Below are positions 17,449 through 27,192 of a stretch of 64,000 nucleotides of DNA, piece by piece. The stretch covers positions 5,153,001-5,217,000 of the forward strand of contig NZ_CP019426.1 of NCBI RefSeq assembly GCF_009834515.1, read 5' to 3'. The stretch comes from Pseudomonas sp. R84. Lineage in GTDB: Bacteria; Pseudomonadota; Gammaproteobacteria; Pseudomonadales; Pseudomonadaceae. The notes below the pieces were generated by a model. That model did no database searches and was not told the origin of the DNA. It worked only from the letters and a program-made list of their open reading frames with translations. Position numbers and translations under genes: made by a program. The stretch's first letter is position 1. Each line of letters opens with the position of its first letter.

Positions 17449-18117
17449 TTACCTCTTGCGTAATACGTAAACCCGCCACATGGCGTAGAGCGGAATAAAG
17501 TCCAGTTGTTCCTGAATCCGAAAACCTGCTTCCTCGAATTCCTTTTCCACCGTAGCGGCCGGTAACACAAAGCGATTCTGATACTCGCGTTTGTCACGGT
17601 TGCGCTCGGCTCGCTGGCGTTTCCAGGCTTTGAAATTGCCATCAACCCACAGCGAAACGATCACACTGTCACGGGTGACACGCTCGAATTCGCGCAGAAT
17701 CGCCCGGCGATGCTCGGCTTCACCGATATGGTGGAGCAGACGCATGCAGAAAATGCTGTCGACGGCGTTGTCAGGCAAGGCAATGTCGAAGGCAGATGTG
17801 TGCAAGGGTTGTACCCGTTTCACCACATCGGCCGGTTGCGACTGCATGGCCGTCTTGATCATCGACTCGGAATTGTCCGCGCCGATAATCACCCGATTGG
17901 CCTTTTCGCCCAACAGGGGCCAGAAACGCCCGGCACCGCAAGGCAGATCCAGCACCAGTCCCGGCTCACCCACCGACGTCAGCGCCTTGCGGGCCATCTG
18001 TTCGTCACGCCAGTGGGAGAGACGACGTCCAAGGCTTTCTTTGTGCTTGCGCAGGTATTTCTGCGCATGTTGATCGTCGTACTTTTCGGAAAAATCGAGT
18101 TTGATCGGACCGGCCAT
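17449..18117 (-). CDS. SAM-dependent methyltransferase, ColR-linked Orf222
   Basis: A class I methyltransferase of 222 residues, exactly the size for which orf222 of P. fluorescens is named. The SAM-binding motif I is VLDLPCGAGRFWP and motif II-like is VIIGADNSESMI. The substrate is unknown; an LPS or membrane-linked target is inferred because it shares an operon with the WapQ/InaA-like kinase and sits beside colRS. A ColR-box-like sequence lies about 70 bp upstream of its start. I chose the ATG 8 nt after AGGAG; an in-frame GTG directly before it is a close alternative. Confidence 0.88.
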   Translation of the reverse strand: MAGPIKLDFSEKYDDQHAQKYLRKHKESLGRRLSHWRDEQMARKALTSVGEPGLVLDLPCGAGRFWPLLGEKANRVIIGADNSESMIKTAMQSQPADVVKRVQPLHTSAFDIALPDNAVDSIFCMRLLHHIGEAEHRRAILREFERVTRDSVIVSLWVDGNFKAWKRQRAERNRDKREYQNRFVLPAATVEKEFEEAGFRIQEQLDFIPLYAMWRVYVLRKR

Positions 18118-18186
18118 CACCTGGACTCCTGAATTGCTGATGTCACCACCTTAAGGAGCGGCGTGTCAGCGTCAGGTCATCCATTT

Positions 18187-18202
18187 GTGAAAAAAATGTC
18201 CG
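18187..18202 (-). promoter_or_regulatory. ColR-box-like site upstream of orf222
   Basis: On the minus strand the site reads CGGACATTTTTTTCAC. It matches 15 of 16 positions of the ColR consensus that I recall from P. putida, YYNASNNYTTTTTSAC. It is correctly oriented for the orf222-inaA operon. Confidence 0.5.
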
Positions 18203-18278
18203 GTAAATAGACAAATTATTACAGCGTTATACAGGATTCAGACAGGTAAGAGGGAGTAGCCTTGCGCCACCCCCTGCG

Positions 18279-19553
18279 TCAGATTTTGCCCAGATCCACC
18301 TCGAAGCGGCAGCCATTGGGTTCCATCGTGCTCAAACTGACGGTCCAGCCCTGGTTCTCACAGATCCGCTGCACCAGCGACAACCCCAGCCCCAGGCCCT
18401 CGCCGCGCTTTTCGCTGCCACGTACGAAGGGCTCGAACATGGCTTCGCGCTTTTCTTCCGGAATGCCGACGCCGGAGTCTTCCACCGCGAAGCCATTGGT
18501 AGTGAGTGTCAGACGAATGAAGCCGCTTTCGGTGTAATGCAGCGCGTTGCGCAACAGGTTGCCCATCACGGCATTCAACAGGGTCGCGTTGTAGCGAATG
18601 TCTGATGGACTGCCAGGTTCGAAGATCAGTTTCAGGCCCTTGCTCTCGATCGGCCCGCGCCACAGACACAACAGACTCTCGGCAACTTGCGAAAGGTCCT
18701 GCTGCAGCGCCATGCCGGCATCTTCGTGCTGGGCACGCGCCAGCATCAGGAAGGTCTGCACCAACTCACGCATTTCTTCACTGGCGCGGGCAATACGCTC
18801 GACCTGCGAACGACCGCGCTGGTCGATCCCAGGGTTTTCCATCAGCAGTTCGCAGGAGCTGGCCAGCACCATCAATGGCGTTCGCAACTCGTGACTGACA
18901 TCGCTGGTAAATAATCTTTCACGCGTCAGCGCCTGACGCAGGCGCCCCAACGTGGCGTCGAATGCCACCGCCAGCTCACCCACTTCGTCAGCCGCATAAT
19001 CCGGTGCCAGCGGTGGTGCCAGGCCGAGTAACTGATCGCGGTGACGCACCTGCCTTGCCAGTCTCACAACCGGTGCCATCACTTTGCGCGCGAGCACCCA
19101 GCCGAGGAACACCGCCAGTGCCAGGCTGAGCACGAACCCCACCAGCACCACGGCAAACAGCACGCGCTCGCGCTCTTCAAAATCGCTTTGATCCTGCAGC
19201 AATACGTAACGTCGACCGTCAACGATTTCGACCATCGCGTGATACGACAGCTGCTCGCGAAACACTTCATGGAAACCTGAATCGAGGTGGCGCAGGTCTT
19301 TGGGCAACTCGAAATCGCCCGGCCCACCGCTGAAATAGAACAACTGATCCGGTTCCGGACGATGGCTCCAATCAGAAACGTTGTCCATCAGCAGCAGACG
19401 CTGTAAATCGCCACCCAGCCCCGCTGAAATCAGTTTTTCTTCTACCAGGTGCACGGTCGCGACAATACCCATCGCAAAGGCTCCGGCCACCAATGCGCTC
19501 ATCAAGGCAAAGGCAATAATGATCCGCTGGGATAGGCTTTGCTTAAACTCCAT
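18279..19553 (-). CDS. colS: Sensor histidine kinase ColS
   Basis: A 424-residue inner-membrane sensor kinase with TM1 (about 11-34), a periplasmic domain (about 35-130), TM2, HAMP, a HisKA domain with phospho-His in SDVSHELRTPL, and a HATPase domain (N box NLLRNALHY, G boxes DSGVGIP and GEGLGLGLSL). P. putida ColS senses excess zinc and iron. The periplasmic residues reported there are all present at the same numbers by my count: Glu38, Asp57, His95, Glu96 and the E126-x2-E129 motif. Its start codon overlaps the colR stop by 1 bp (TAATG). It controls membrane integrity and root competence in P. fluorescens. Confidence 0.95.
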   Translation of the reverse strand: MEFKQSLSQRIIIAFALMSALVAGAFAMGIVATVHLVEEKLISAGLGGDLQRLLLMDNVSDWSHRPEPDQLFYFSGGPGDFELPKDLRHLDSGFHEVFREQLSYHAMVEIVDGRRYVLLQDQSDFEERERVLFAVVLVGFVLSLALAVFLGWVLARKVMAPVVRLARQVRHRDQLLGLAPPLAPDYAADEVGELAVAFDATLGRLRQALTRERLFTSDVSHELRTPLMVLASSCELLMENPGIDQRGRSQVERIARASEEMRELVQTFLMLARAQHEDAGMALQQDLSQVAESLLCLWRGPIESKGLKLIFEPGSPSDIRYNATLLNAVMGNLLRNALHYTESGFIRLTLTTNGFAVEDSGVGIPEEKREAMFEPFVRGSEKRGEGLGLGLSLVQRICENQGWTVSLSTMEPNGCRFEVDLGKI

Positions 19554-20224
19554 TACACATCGGCCAGCCGGTAACCCACGCCGTGCACGGTGTGCAGCAA
19601 TGGTTTGGTGAACGGTTTGTCGATTACCTGACGCAATTGGTGGACGTGGCTGCGCAGGCTGTCGCTGTCCGGGCAATCATCGCCCCACAACGCCTCTTCG
19701 AGAATTTCCCGACGCAGCACGTGCGGGCTCTTCTGCATCAACACTGCCAGCAACTTGAGGCCGACCGGGTTGAGCTTGAGCAATTTGCCTTCTCGGGTCA
19801 CTTCCAGCGTGTCGAGGTCGTAGCTCAGATCGGCGACCTGCAGCGCCCGACGGCCACCGCCTTGGGCGCGGCGCATTACCGCTTCGACCCGCGCGGCAAG
19901 TTCGGACAAGGCAAATGGCTTGATCAGATAATCATCAGCCCCGGACTTGAACCCCTGCAGACGATCATCGAGCTGATCACGAGCGGTGAGCATGATCACC
20001 GGCGTGTCGCGGCGGGCATCCTCACGCAGGCGTTTGCACAGGGTGTAGCCGTCGATCCCGGGCAGCATGATATCGAGGACGATCAGGTCGTAATGTTCGG
20101 TGGCGGCCAGATGCAGGCCTGACAGACCGTCTTGGGCGCAATCGACGGTATAGCCTTTGAGGCCCAGATAATCGGCCAGATTGGCCAGGATGTCGCGGTT
20201 GTCTTCGACCAGCAGAATTCGCAT
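19553..20224 (-). CDS. colR: Response regulator ColR
   Basis: A 223-residue OmpR/PhoB-type regulator with a receiver domain (acidic pair in LLVEDNRD, phospho-Asp in LIVLDIMLPGIDGY, Lys in DDYLIKPFALSEL) and a C-terminal winged HTH (LRREILEEALWGDDCPDSDSL). With ColS it responds to metal excess and remodels the outer membrane. The chosen ATG follows GGAGG at 5-6 nt; an in-frame GTG 6 bp upstream would lie too close to that site. Two ColR-box-like sequences flank colRS, one before orf222 and one before the PAP2 gene. Confidence 0.95.
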   Translation of the reverse strand: MRILLVEDNRDILANLADYLGLKGYTVDCAQDGLSGLHLAATEHYDLIVLDIMLPGIDGYTLCKRLREDARRDTPVIMLTARDQLDDRLQGFKSGADDYLIKPFALSELAARVEAVMRRAQGGGRRALQVADLSYDLDTLEVTREGKLLKLNPVGLKLLAVLMQKSPHVLRREILEEALWGDDCPDSDSLRSHVHQLRQVIDKPFTKPLLHTVHGVGYRLADV

Positions 20225-20341
20225 GGGCACCTCCTCCGTACGGGGTAACGGCCGTCTTGGCCCGCGCAGCTTACGGCCAAGTGTGGCTCAGGGCTAGGCG
20301 TGTGTCGGGTTGTTTAGCGATAAAAACGCTCATTGCGCATG

Positions 20342-20357
20342 CCAACGATTTTTTCAC
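20342..20357 (+). promoter_or_regulatory. ColR-box-like site upstream of the PAP2 gene
   Basis: CCAACGATTTTTTCAC matches all 16 positions of the ColR consensus I recall (YYNASNNYTTTTTSAC). It lies on the coding strand about 90 bp before the PAP2 start, so this gene is a likely direct ColR target. Confidence 0.55.
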
Positions 20358-20445
20358 TTTCGGTTAACAAATCGGCGACGCCAGCACGCGCAGACTCCGC
20401 GCGGTTGCGCTCCTCAGAACATACTTACCGACCAAGGAATTGCCC

Positions 20446-21189
20446 ATGGCGTCGACTTCTGCCCGCCCCGTTTCCAGGCCACTGAATTTTTGGTTATGCC
20501 TGGGAATCCCCACCTTCGCGGCGATCATTCTGGTACTGCTCGAACTGACCGACCTGGACATGGATCTGGCCCGCCTGTTCTACGACCCGGTTGCCGGCGA
20601 TTTTATCGGGCGGCACAGTTACTTCCTCGAGGACATCCTGCATGACCGCGCCAAACAGGTGGTCATTGCTTTCTCGGTGTTTGCCATCCTCGGTTTCATC
20701 GGATCGTTCTTCGTCGGCAGACTGAAACCGTTCAAGCGCGAACTGGGCTGTCTGGTACTGTCGCTGGGCCTTGCCACTTCGTTCGTTACCCCGGTGAAAG
20801 CGGTGACTGCGGTGCAATGCCCGTGGAGTCTGGAACAATTCGGTGGTCATGAAACCTATAGCAAGTTGATGGAGCATCGCCCGCAGACCGATAAGCCAGG
20901 CCGTTGCTGGCCGGGTGGTCATGCGGCAACGGGGTTCACTCTTTTTGCGCTGTTTTTTGTCTTGCGCGATCGCCGTCCACGTCTGGCCCGTCAAGCATTC
21001 ATCTTTGCCTTTGCATTGGGTTCGGTGTTTTCGATCAGCCGGATGATGCAGGGCGCGCACTTCTTTTCGCACAACGTGTGGACGGCGATTTTCTGCTGGC
21101 TGATTTGTCTGGGGTCGTATTACTGGGTGCTGTATCGCCCGGCGGTGAAGGCTGAAGTCGTCGCCAAAGCACACCCCGTCAGCGCCTGA
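20446..21189 (+). CDS. PAP2-family membrane phosphatase
   Basis: A 247-residue integral membrane protein with about five to six TM helices and PAP2 phosphatase motifs. Motif 2 is CWPGGHAATGF (PGGH in place of PSGH) and motif 3 is SRMMQGAHFF, followed by SHNVW. Motif 1 is divergent (K-x6-CP rather than K-x6-RP). Relatives remove phosphate from lipid A, undecaprenyl pyrophosphate or other lipids; the ColR-box upstream and the colRS neighbourhood point to lipid A or LPS modification. The ATG 6 bp after an in-frame TTG is used because AAGGAA is well spaced from it. Asn replaces the Asp I expect after the motif 3 SH, which may affect the charge relay. Confidence 0.85.
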   Translation: MASTSARPVSRPLNFWLCLGIPTFAAIILVLLELTDLDMDLARLFYDPVAGDFIGRHSYFLEDILHDRAKQVVIAFSVFAILGFIGSFFVGRLKPFKRELGCLVLSLGLATSFVTPVKAVTAVQCPWSLEQFGGHETYSKLMEHRPQTDKPGRCWPGGHAATGFTLFALFFVLRDRRPRLARQAFIFAFALGSVFSISRMMQGAHFFSHNVWTAIFCWLICLGSYYWVLYRPAVKAEVVAKAHPVSA

Positions 21190-21202
21190 AACACAAATCC
21201 AA

Positions 21203-21291
21203 TGTAGGAGTGAGCCTGCTCGCGATAGCGGTGTGTCAGTCGCAATCATGTTGAATGAAATACCGCTATCGCGAGCAGGCTCACTCCTACA
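21203..21291. repeat. REPIN, 89 bp
   Basis: Inverted arms TGTAGGAGTGAGCCTGCTCG and complement, with a diverged centre, between the convergent PAP2 and groEL genes. Confidence 0.88.
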
Positions 21292-21323
21292 GGGGTTATG
21301 TGTGAAGCTGAAATTTGGGCAAT

Positions 21324-21358
21324 AAAAAACCCCGCTGACTTTCGCCAGCGGGGTTTTG
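21324..21358 (-). terminator. Terminator of groESL
   Basis: The hairpin AAAAACCCCGCTG-ACTTTCG-CCAGCGGGGTTTT lies just past the groEL stop codon; the U-tract is on the minus-strand transcript side. Confidence 0.9.
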
Positions 21359-21379
21359 CGTTACAGGGACAAGGCTGGC

Positions 21380-23038
<1,659 letters not shown>

Positions 23039-23076
23039 TTAAATACTTTGTAGTAGCGGGAAAATGAACGGGGGTA

Positions 23077-23367
23077 TCAGCCTTCGATAACAGCGAGGAT
23101 TTCGTTCTCGCTCATTACCAGCAGGTCTTCGCCGTCGACTTTCACAGTGTTGCTGCCGGAGTAAGGACCGAATACAACCTTGTCGCCCACTTTCACGGAC
23201 AATGCATGAACTTCACCGCGCTCGCGTTTGCCTGGGCCTACAGCGAGGATTTCACCGTGGTTGGCTTTTTCAGCAGCCGAACCTGGCAGGACGATACCGC
23301 CAGCGGTTTTCTTTTCTTCTTCGCTGCGACGGATTACGACGCGGTCATGCAGAGGACGAAGCTTCAT
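23077..23367 (-). CDS. groES: Co-chaperonin GroES
   Basis: A 96-residue co-chaperonin, full length, starting [14 protein letters not shown]. It has the mobile loop [16 protein letters not shown] that docks on GroEL, and it caps the GroEL ring as a heptamer. It has an AGGAGA ribosome site and leads the operon; a heat-shock-type promoter lies upstream. Confidence 0.98.
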   Translation of the reverse strand: MKLRPLHDRVVIRRSEEEKKTAGGIVLPGSAAEKANHGEILAVGPGKRERGEVHALSVKVGDKVVFGPYSGSNTVKVDGEDLLVMSENEILAVIEG

Positions 23368-23509
23368 TGTCGATCTCTCCTAATTGTGGTTTTCATCGGC
23401 CGGTGTAGTCCCGGCGGGTTTAACAAATCCGGCCTGCGCCGGTTGCGGTTCGTCAAGCGAGCCGCGGAAGACTGACTGGCTCAAATGCCAGAAACCTTTC
23501 GGTGACCGA

Positions 23510-23538
23510 TACATAAGGGCGCATAAGCTTATTACAAG
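23510..23538 (-). promoter_or_regulatory. Sigma-32-type promoter of groESL
   Basis: On the minus strand, a CTTGTAA -35 and a CCCTTATGTA -10 are separated by 12 nt. This is close to the heat-shock consensus CTTGAAA and CCCCATNT. It lies about 145 bp upstream of groES, the usual arrangement. Confidence 0.6.
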
Positions 23539-23580
23539 GGCGAGCTGAGAAAATTTTTCACTCTGGAGGCCCGTAAATGA

Positions 23581-23604
23581 ACACGGCACCCGAAGGTGCC
23601 GTGT
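23581..23604 (-). terminator. Hairpin terminator after fxsA
   Basis: A perfect stem ACACGGCACC-CGAA-GGTGCCGTGT lies between the fxsA stop codon and the groES promoter. The T-run is weak, so it may act only as an mRNA 3' end hairpin. Confidence 0.6.
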
Positions 23605-23615
23605 GGGTAACGCAG

Positions 23616-24092
23616 TTACTTGCTGTCGCGGTGTTCGAACTCGCCTTCGATCACATCACCCTCGCGGCCCAGTGGCTGACGCGGTGCAGGACCGCCACGG
23701 GGTTGCAGATCGTCGGCGAACGCACGCTGACGCATGGCCTGTTCTTCGGCGCGCTGACGCATTTTGTTCGCCAGCAACCGGCGGCTGAATGGCAGCAACA
23801 TCACCAGACCGACCACGTCGCTGATGAAGCCCGGCAGGATCAGCAGGCCACCGGCCAAAGCCAGCATCAGCCCTTCGAGCATGGTTTGCGCGGGCAGTTC
23901 GCCGCGGTTCAGGCTTTCACGGGCACGCAGTGCAGTGGCCAGACCGGCGACGCGTAGCACAAAAACACCGAACATCGAGCCGACAATGATCAGCAGCAGG
24001 GCCGGGAAAAACCCGATAGCCCCTGCCACTTTGACGAATACGAACAGCTCCAGCACTGGAAACAGCAGAAAGAGCAACAGAAAAGGGCGCAT
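23616..24092 (-). CDS. fxsA: FxsA-family inner-membrane protein
   Basis: A 158-residue membrane protein of the FxsA family with hydrophobic segments at about residues 3-20, 24-46 and 70-100, and a charged cytoplasmic tail. E. coli FxsA, when overproduced, relieves exclusion of phage T7 by the F factor; its native role is unknown. Conserved family features are the N-terminal FLLLFLLFPVLELFVFVKVA and GGLLILPGFISDVVG. I use the ATG; an in-frame TTG directly before it would give one more residue. The neighbour groES is as in PAO1. Confidence 0.9.
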   Translation of the reverse strand: MRPFLLLFLLFPVLELFVFVKVAGAIGFFPALLLIIVGSMFGVFVLRVAGLATALRARESLNRGELPAQTMLEGLMLALAGGLLILPGFISDVVGLVMLLPFSRRLLANKMRQRAEEQAMRQRAFADDLQPRGGPAPRQPLGREGDVIEGEFEHRDSK

Positions 24093-24157
24093 CAAAGTTT
24101 CCTCAACGCAAGAAATGCCTTGCAGTAAGCCTTAGATGACGTCGCCCTTTCGTGAAT

Positions 24158-24889
24158 TCAAGCGTCGACCACTGCATTTTTTGGCCAGACCTGTGCGTGA
24201 GCCAATGAAACCAAGGCTTCGCGCACTTGTGTCGGCGTATGACAAGGGGCTTGAAACGGCAACCAGTACAGCGCCTGACCGATGCGCAGGTGCATGCCTT
24301 CGGTGTCGATTCCGGCCAGTTGCGCCGGCACGGTTTTCGGCAGACCGGCAAGGTCGACGTAGTGCGCGATGGCTTTGGCGTGGTCGCTGTTCATGTGCTC
24401 GACCATGCTGATTTCAGCCTTGCCGGCGAACGGATTGGCCAGGGTCAGTTGATCGACCCAGTGGATCGCGCCGAAACCGCCGATGTAGCGATGACGCACC
24501 GGAGTCAGCACCCAGAAATCGAAATCGTGGGCCTTGTGGTAGTTCTGCGAATCCGGGAAAAAACGGTAGTACCGCTCGGCGGCGGCATCGATAGCAGCGG
24601 CATCTTCGAGCTTCTGCGCTTCGGCCAGATAAGTCAGGCGACCAACGGCTTGCACGTCATCGGCTTCGCGCTCCCCCACCAACATCGAGCATTTAGGGTC
24701 TTTTTGCAGGTTGTGGGTGTGCTGGGCGATGCGACTGATCAGGATCAGCGGCCGACCCTGCTCATCCAGGCAGTAAGGCACCACGGAGCCAAAGGGAAAA
24801 CCGGGCATCGATTTGGAGTGGGTCGACAGCACTCCCCGGTATTCCTTGAGAAGCAATTCTCGGGCATTCTTCGCCACTTCAACGCTCAA
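24158..24889 (-). CDS. HugZ-like heme-utilisation / PNPOx-fold protein
   Basis: A 243-residue protein with an N-terminal pyridoxamine-phosphate-oxidase-like split-barrel (about residues 1-150) and a C-terminal DUF2470-type domain (MVEHMNSDHAKAIAHYV). This pairing is typical of the HugZ family. HugZ of Campylobacter and Helicobacter breaks down heme, and heme binding has been shown for some members. The role here is not established. The start is TTG with AAGGAG 7 nt upstream and is in agreement with the conserved N-terminus. It has its own short transcription unit next to fxsA. Confidence 0.85.
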   Translation of the reverse strand: MSVEVAKNARELLLKEYRGVLSTHSKSMPGFPFGSVVPYCLDEQGRPLILISRIAQHTHNLQKDPKCSMLVGEREADDVQAVGRLTYLAEAQKLEDAAAIDAAAERYYRFFPDSQNYHKAHDFDFWVLTPVRHRYIGGFGAIHWVDQLTLANPFAGKAEISMVEHMNSDHAKAIAHYVDLAGLPKTVPAQLAGIDTEGMHLRIGQALYWLPFQAPCHTPTQVREALVSLAHAQVWPKNAVVDA

Positions 24890-25052
24890 TTTATGACTCC
24901 TTAAATAGTATCCGTCGAAAAAACGGACGGGCGCCCGGGATCAAGTCCCCGTCACGCCAGCGGGCAATTCTCATGTGCACCCTTCCAAGGCCGGTGCAGA
25001 TCGGGAGTCGCTGAAAACAAAAACTACTCAGACCTGCTATCGGGGCATGCGA

Positions 25053-25811
25053 ATGCAACTCAACGACAAAGTAATCATTATCACTGGCGGATGCCAGGGT
25101 TTGGGCCGTTCGATGGCCGAGTATTTCGCCGGCAAAGGCGCGAAGCTGGCGTTGATCGACCTCAATCAGGAAAAGCTCGACGATGCGGTCGCGGCTTGCA
25201 AGGCCAAAGGCGTCGAGGCGCGCAGCTATCTGTGCAACGTGGCCAATGAAGAGCAGGTCGAGCACATGGTCGCTCAGGTCGCCGCCGATTTCGGCGCGAT
25301 TCACGGCCTGATCAACAACGCCGGGATCCTCCGTGATGGCCTGCTGCTCAAGGTCAAGGACGGCGAAATGACCAAGATGAGCCTGGCACAGTGGCAGGCG
25401 GTGATCGACGTCAACCTGACCGGCGTGTTCCTCTGCACCCGTGAAGTGGCGGCGAAAATGGTCGAGCTGAAGACCAGCGGCGCGATCATCAACATCTCGT
25501 CGATCTCGCGGGCGGGCAACGTTGGCCAGACCAACTACTCGGCGGCCAAGGCCGGTGTTGCTGCAGCGACAGTGACCTGGGCCAAAGAGCTGGCGCGTTA
25601 CGGCATTCGTGTCGCGGGGATTGCACCGGGCTTCATCGAAACCGAGATGACCCTGGGCATGAAACCGGAAGCGCTGGAGAAGATGACTTCGGGGATTCCG
25701 CTCAAGCGCATGGGCAAGCCGGAAGAGATCGCCCATTCGGCGGCGTACATTTTCGAAAACGACTATTACACCGGGCGGATTCTGGAGATGGATGGCGGGT
25801 TGCGGATCTAA
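25053..25811 (+). CDS. Short-chain dehydrogenase/reductase (FabG-like)
   Basis: A 252-residue classical SDR with cofactor motif [11 protein letters not shown] (unusual Gly-Cys in place of the usual TGxxxGIG), NNAG structural motif, and active-site Ser (NISSIS) and Y-S-A-A-K. The C-terminal PGFIETEM and MDGGLRI match FabG-type 3-oxoacyl reductases. The substrate is unknown; PAO1 PA4389 is the equivalent by context. Two ATGs 6 bp apart are possible; I use the second, before [12 protein letters not shown]. It is monocistronic and followed by a REPIN. Confidence 0.87.
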   Translation: MQLNDKVIIITGGCQGLGRSMAEYFAGKGAKLALIDLNQEKLDDAVAACKAKGVEARSYLCNVANEEQVEHMVAQVAADFGAIHGLINNAGILRDGLLLKVKDGEMTKMSLAQWQAVIDVNLTGVFLCTREVAAKMVELKTSGAIINISSISRAGNVGQTNYSAAKAGVAAATVTWAKELARYGIRVAGIAPGFIETEMTLGMKPEALEKMTSGIPLKRMGKPEEIAHSAAYIFENDYYTGRILEMDGGLRI

Positions 25812-25829
25812 CCCCCACCACAAAACCCG

Positions 25830-25918
25830 TGTAGGAGTGAGCCTGCTCGCGATTGCAGTCATTCATTCAACAAATCTGTTGAATGGTATCCGCTATCGCG
25901 AGCAGGCTCACTCCTACA
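25830..25918. repeat. REPIN, 89 bp
   Basis: Outer arms TGTAGGAGTGAGCCTGCTCG and complement; the centre is diverged (GATTGCAG against CCGCTATC). It lies between the convergent SDR and apbC genes. Confidence 0.88.
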
Positions 25919-25942
25919 GGTTTATTCAGTGTTGCGGATGCA

Positions 25943-27037
25943 TCAATCGTCGCTGATGGTGATATTCGGCATCGCCGGCGTTGCCGCTTCCTGCAACACG
26001 ATCCGTGCGCCGACGTGGCGGGCCAGTTCCTGATAGACCATGGCGATCTGGCTGTCCGGCTCGGCGATCACCGTTGGCTTGCCGCCATCGGCCTGCTCAC
26101 GGATCAGCATCGACAGAGGCAGCGAAGCCAACAGCTCCACACCGTACTGGGTCGCCAGTTTCTCACCACCGCCCTCACCGAACAGATGCTCGGCATGCCC
26201 GCAGTTCGAGCAGATGTGCACGGCCATGTTTTCCACCACGCCCAGCACCGGAATGTTGACCTTGCGGAACATTTCCACGCCTTTGCGCGCGTCGAGCAAG
26301 GCCAGATCCTGTGGCGTGGTGACGATCACCGCACCGGCCACCGGGACTTTCTGTGCCAGGGTCAACTGGATGTCGCCGGTGCCTGGCGGCATGTCGATGA
26401 CCAGATAATCCAGATCGCCCCACGCGGTTTGCGTGACCAGTTGCAGCAGCGCGCCGGACACCATCGGCCCGCGCCAGACCATCGGCGTGTTGTCGTCGGT
26501 CAGAAAGGCCATCGACATGACTTCAACGCCATGGGCCTTGAGCGGCACGAACCACTTCTGATCCTTGACCTCAGGGCGGGTGCGCTCGGGGATGCCGAAC
26601 ATGATGCCTTGGCTCGGGCCGTAGATGTCGGCGTCGAGAATCCCCACTTTGGCGCCTTCACGGGCCAGGGCCAGCGCGAGGTTGGCGGCGGTGGTCGACT
26701 TGCCCACACCGCCCTTGCCCGACGCCACGGCGACCACGTTCTTGACGTTGGCCAGCCCCGGGATCTGCGCTTGCGCCTTGTGCGCGGCAATCACTGTGTT
26801 GACCTCGACCTTGGCGACAACCACGCCGTCGAGGTTTTCGATGGCCAGTTGCAACAATTGCGCCCAGCCGCTCTTGAACAGACCGGCGGCGTAACCGATT
26901 TCCAGCTGCACGTTGACGCGGTCACCGACGATCTCGATGTGCTTCACGCAACCGGCGCTGACCGGATCCTGGTTCAGGTAAGGGTCGGTGTATTGGCTGA
27001 GGACGGCTTCCACCGCTGCGCGAGTGACGGCGCTCAT
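25943..27037 (-). CDS. apbC: Iron-sulfur cluster carrier ATPase ApbC/Mrp
   Basis: A 364-residue Mrp/NBP35 P-loop ATPase that carries Fe-S clusters to target proteins in the cytoplasm. An N-terminal MIP18-like (DUF59) domain (about 1-85) is followed by the deviant Walker [30 protein letters not shown], and the cluster-binding CSNCG (CxxC). The start before [18 protein letters not shown] fits the family; a longer frame adds six unconserved residues. It is divergent from metG, a common arrangement in proteobacteria, with 155 bp between starts for both promoters. Confidence 0.95.
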   Translation of the reverse strand: MSAVTRAAVEAVLSQYTDPYLNQDPVSAGCVKHIEIVGDRVNVQLEIGYAAGLFKSGWAQLLQLAIENLDGVVVAKVEVNTVIAAHKAQAQIPGLANVKNVVAVASGKGGVGKSTTAANLALALAREGAKVGILDADIYGPSQGIMFGIPERTRPEVKDQKWFVPLKAHGVEVMSMAFLTDDNTPMVWRGPMVSGALLQLVTQTAWGDLDYLVIDMPPGTGDIQLTLAQKVPVAGAVIVTTPQDLALLDARKGVEMFRKVNIPVLGVVENMAVHICSNCGHAEHLFGEGGGEKLATQYGVELLASLPLSMLIREQADGGKPTVIAEPDSQIAMVYQELARHVGARIVLQEAATPAMPNITISDD

Positions 27038-27192
27038 GGGCAACTCCGATAACAAGACTGGGAAAAGATGGCGGGTATCCTACCCCTTCTGTCCTCCGGA
27101 CGGCACGCCCGGCAACGATTTGCAGGGGTGAAATATCTTTCCCGGCGCTTTATAGTGGCCGACCTCCGTTTCATCAAGTAGCGAAGCCCCAC

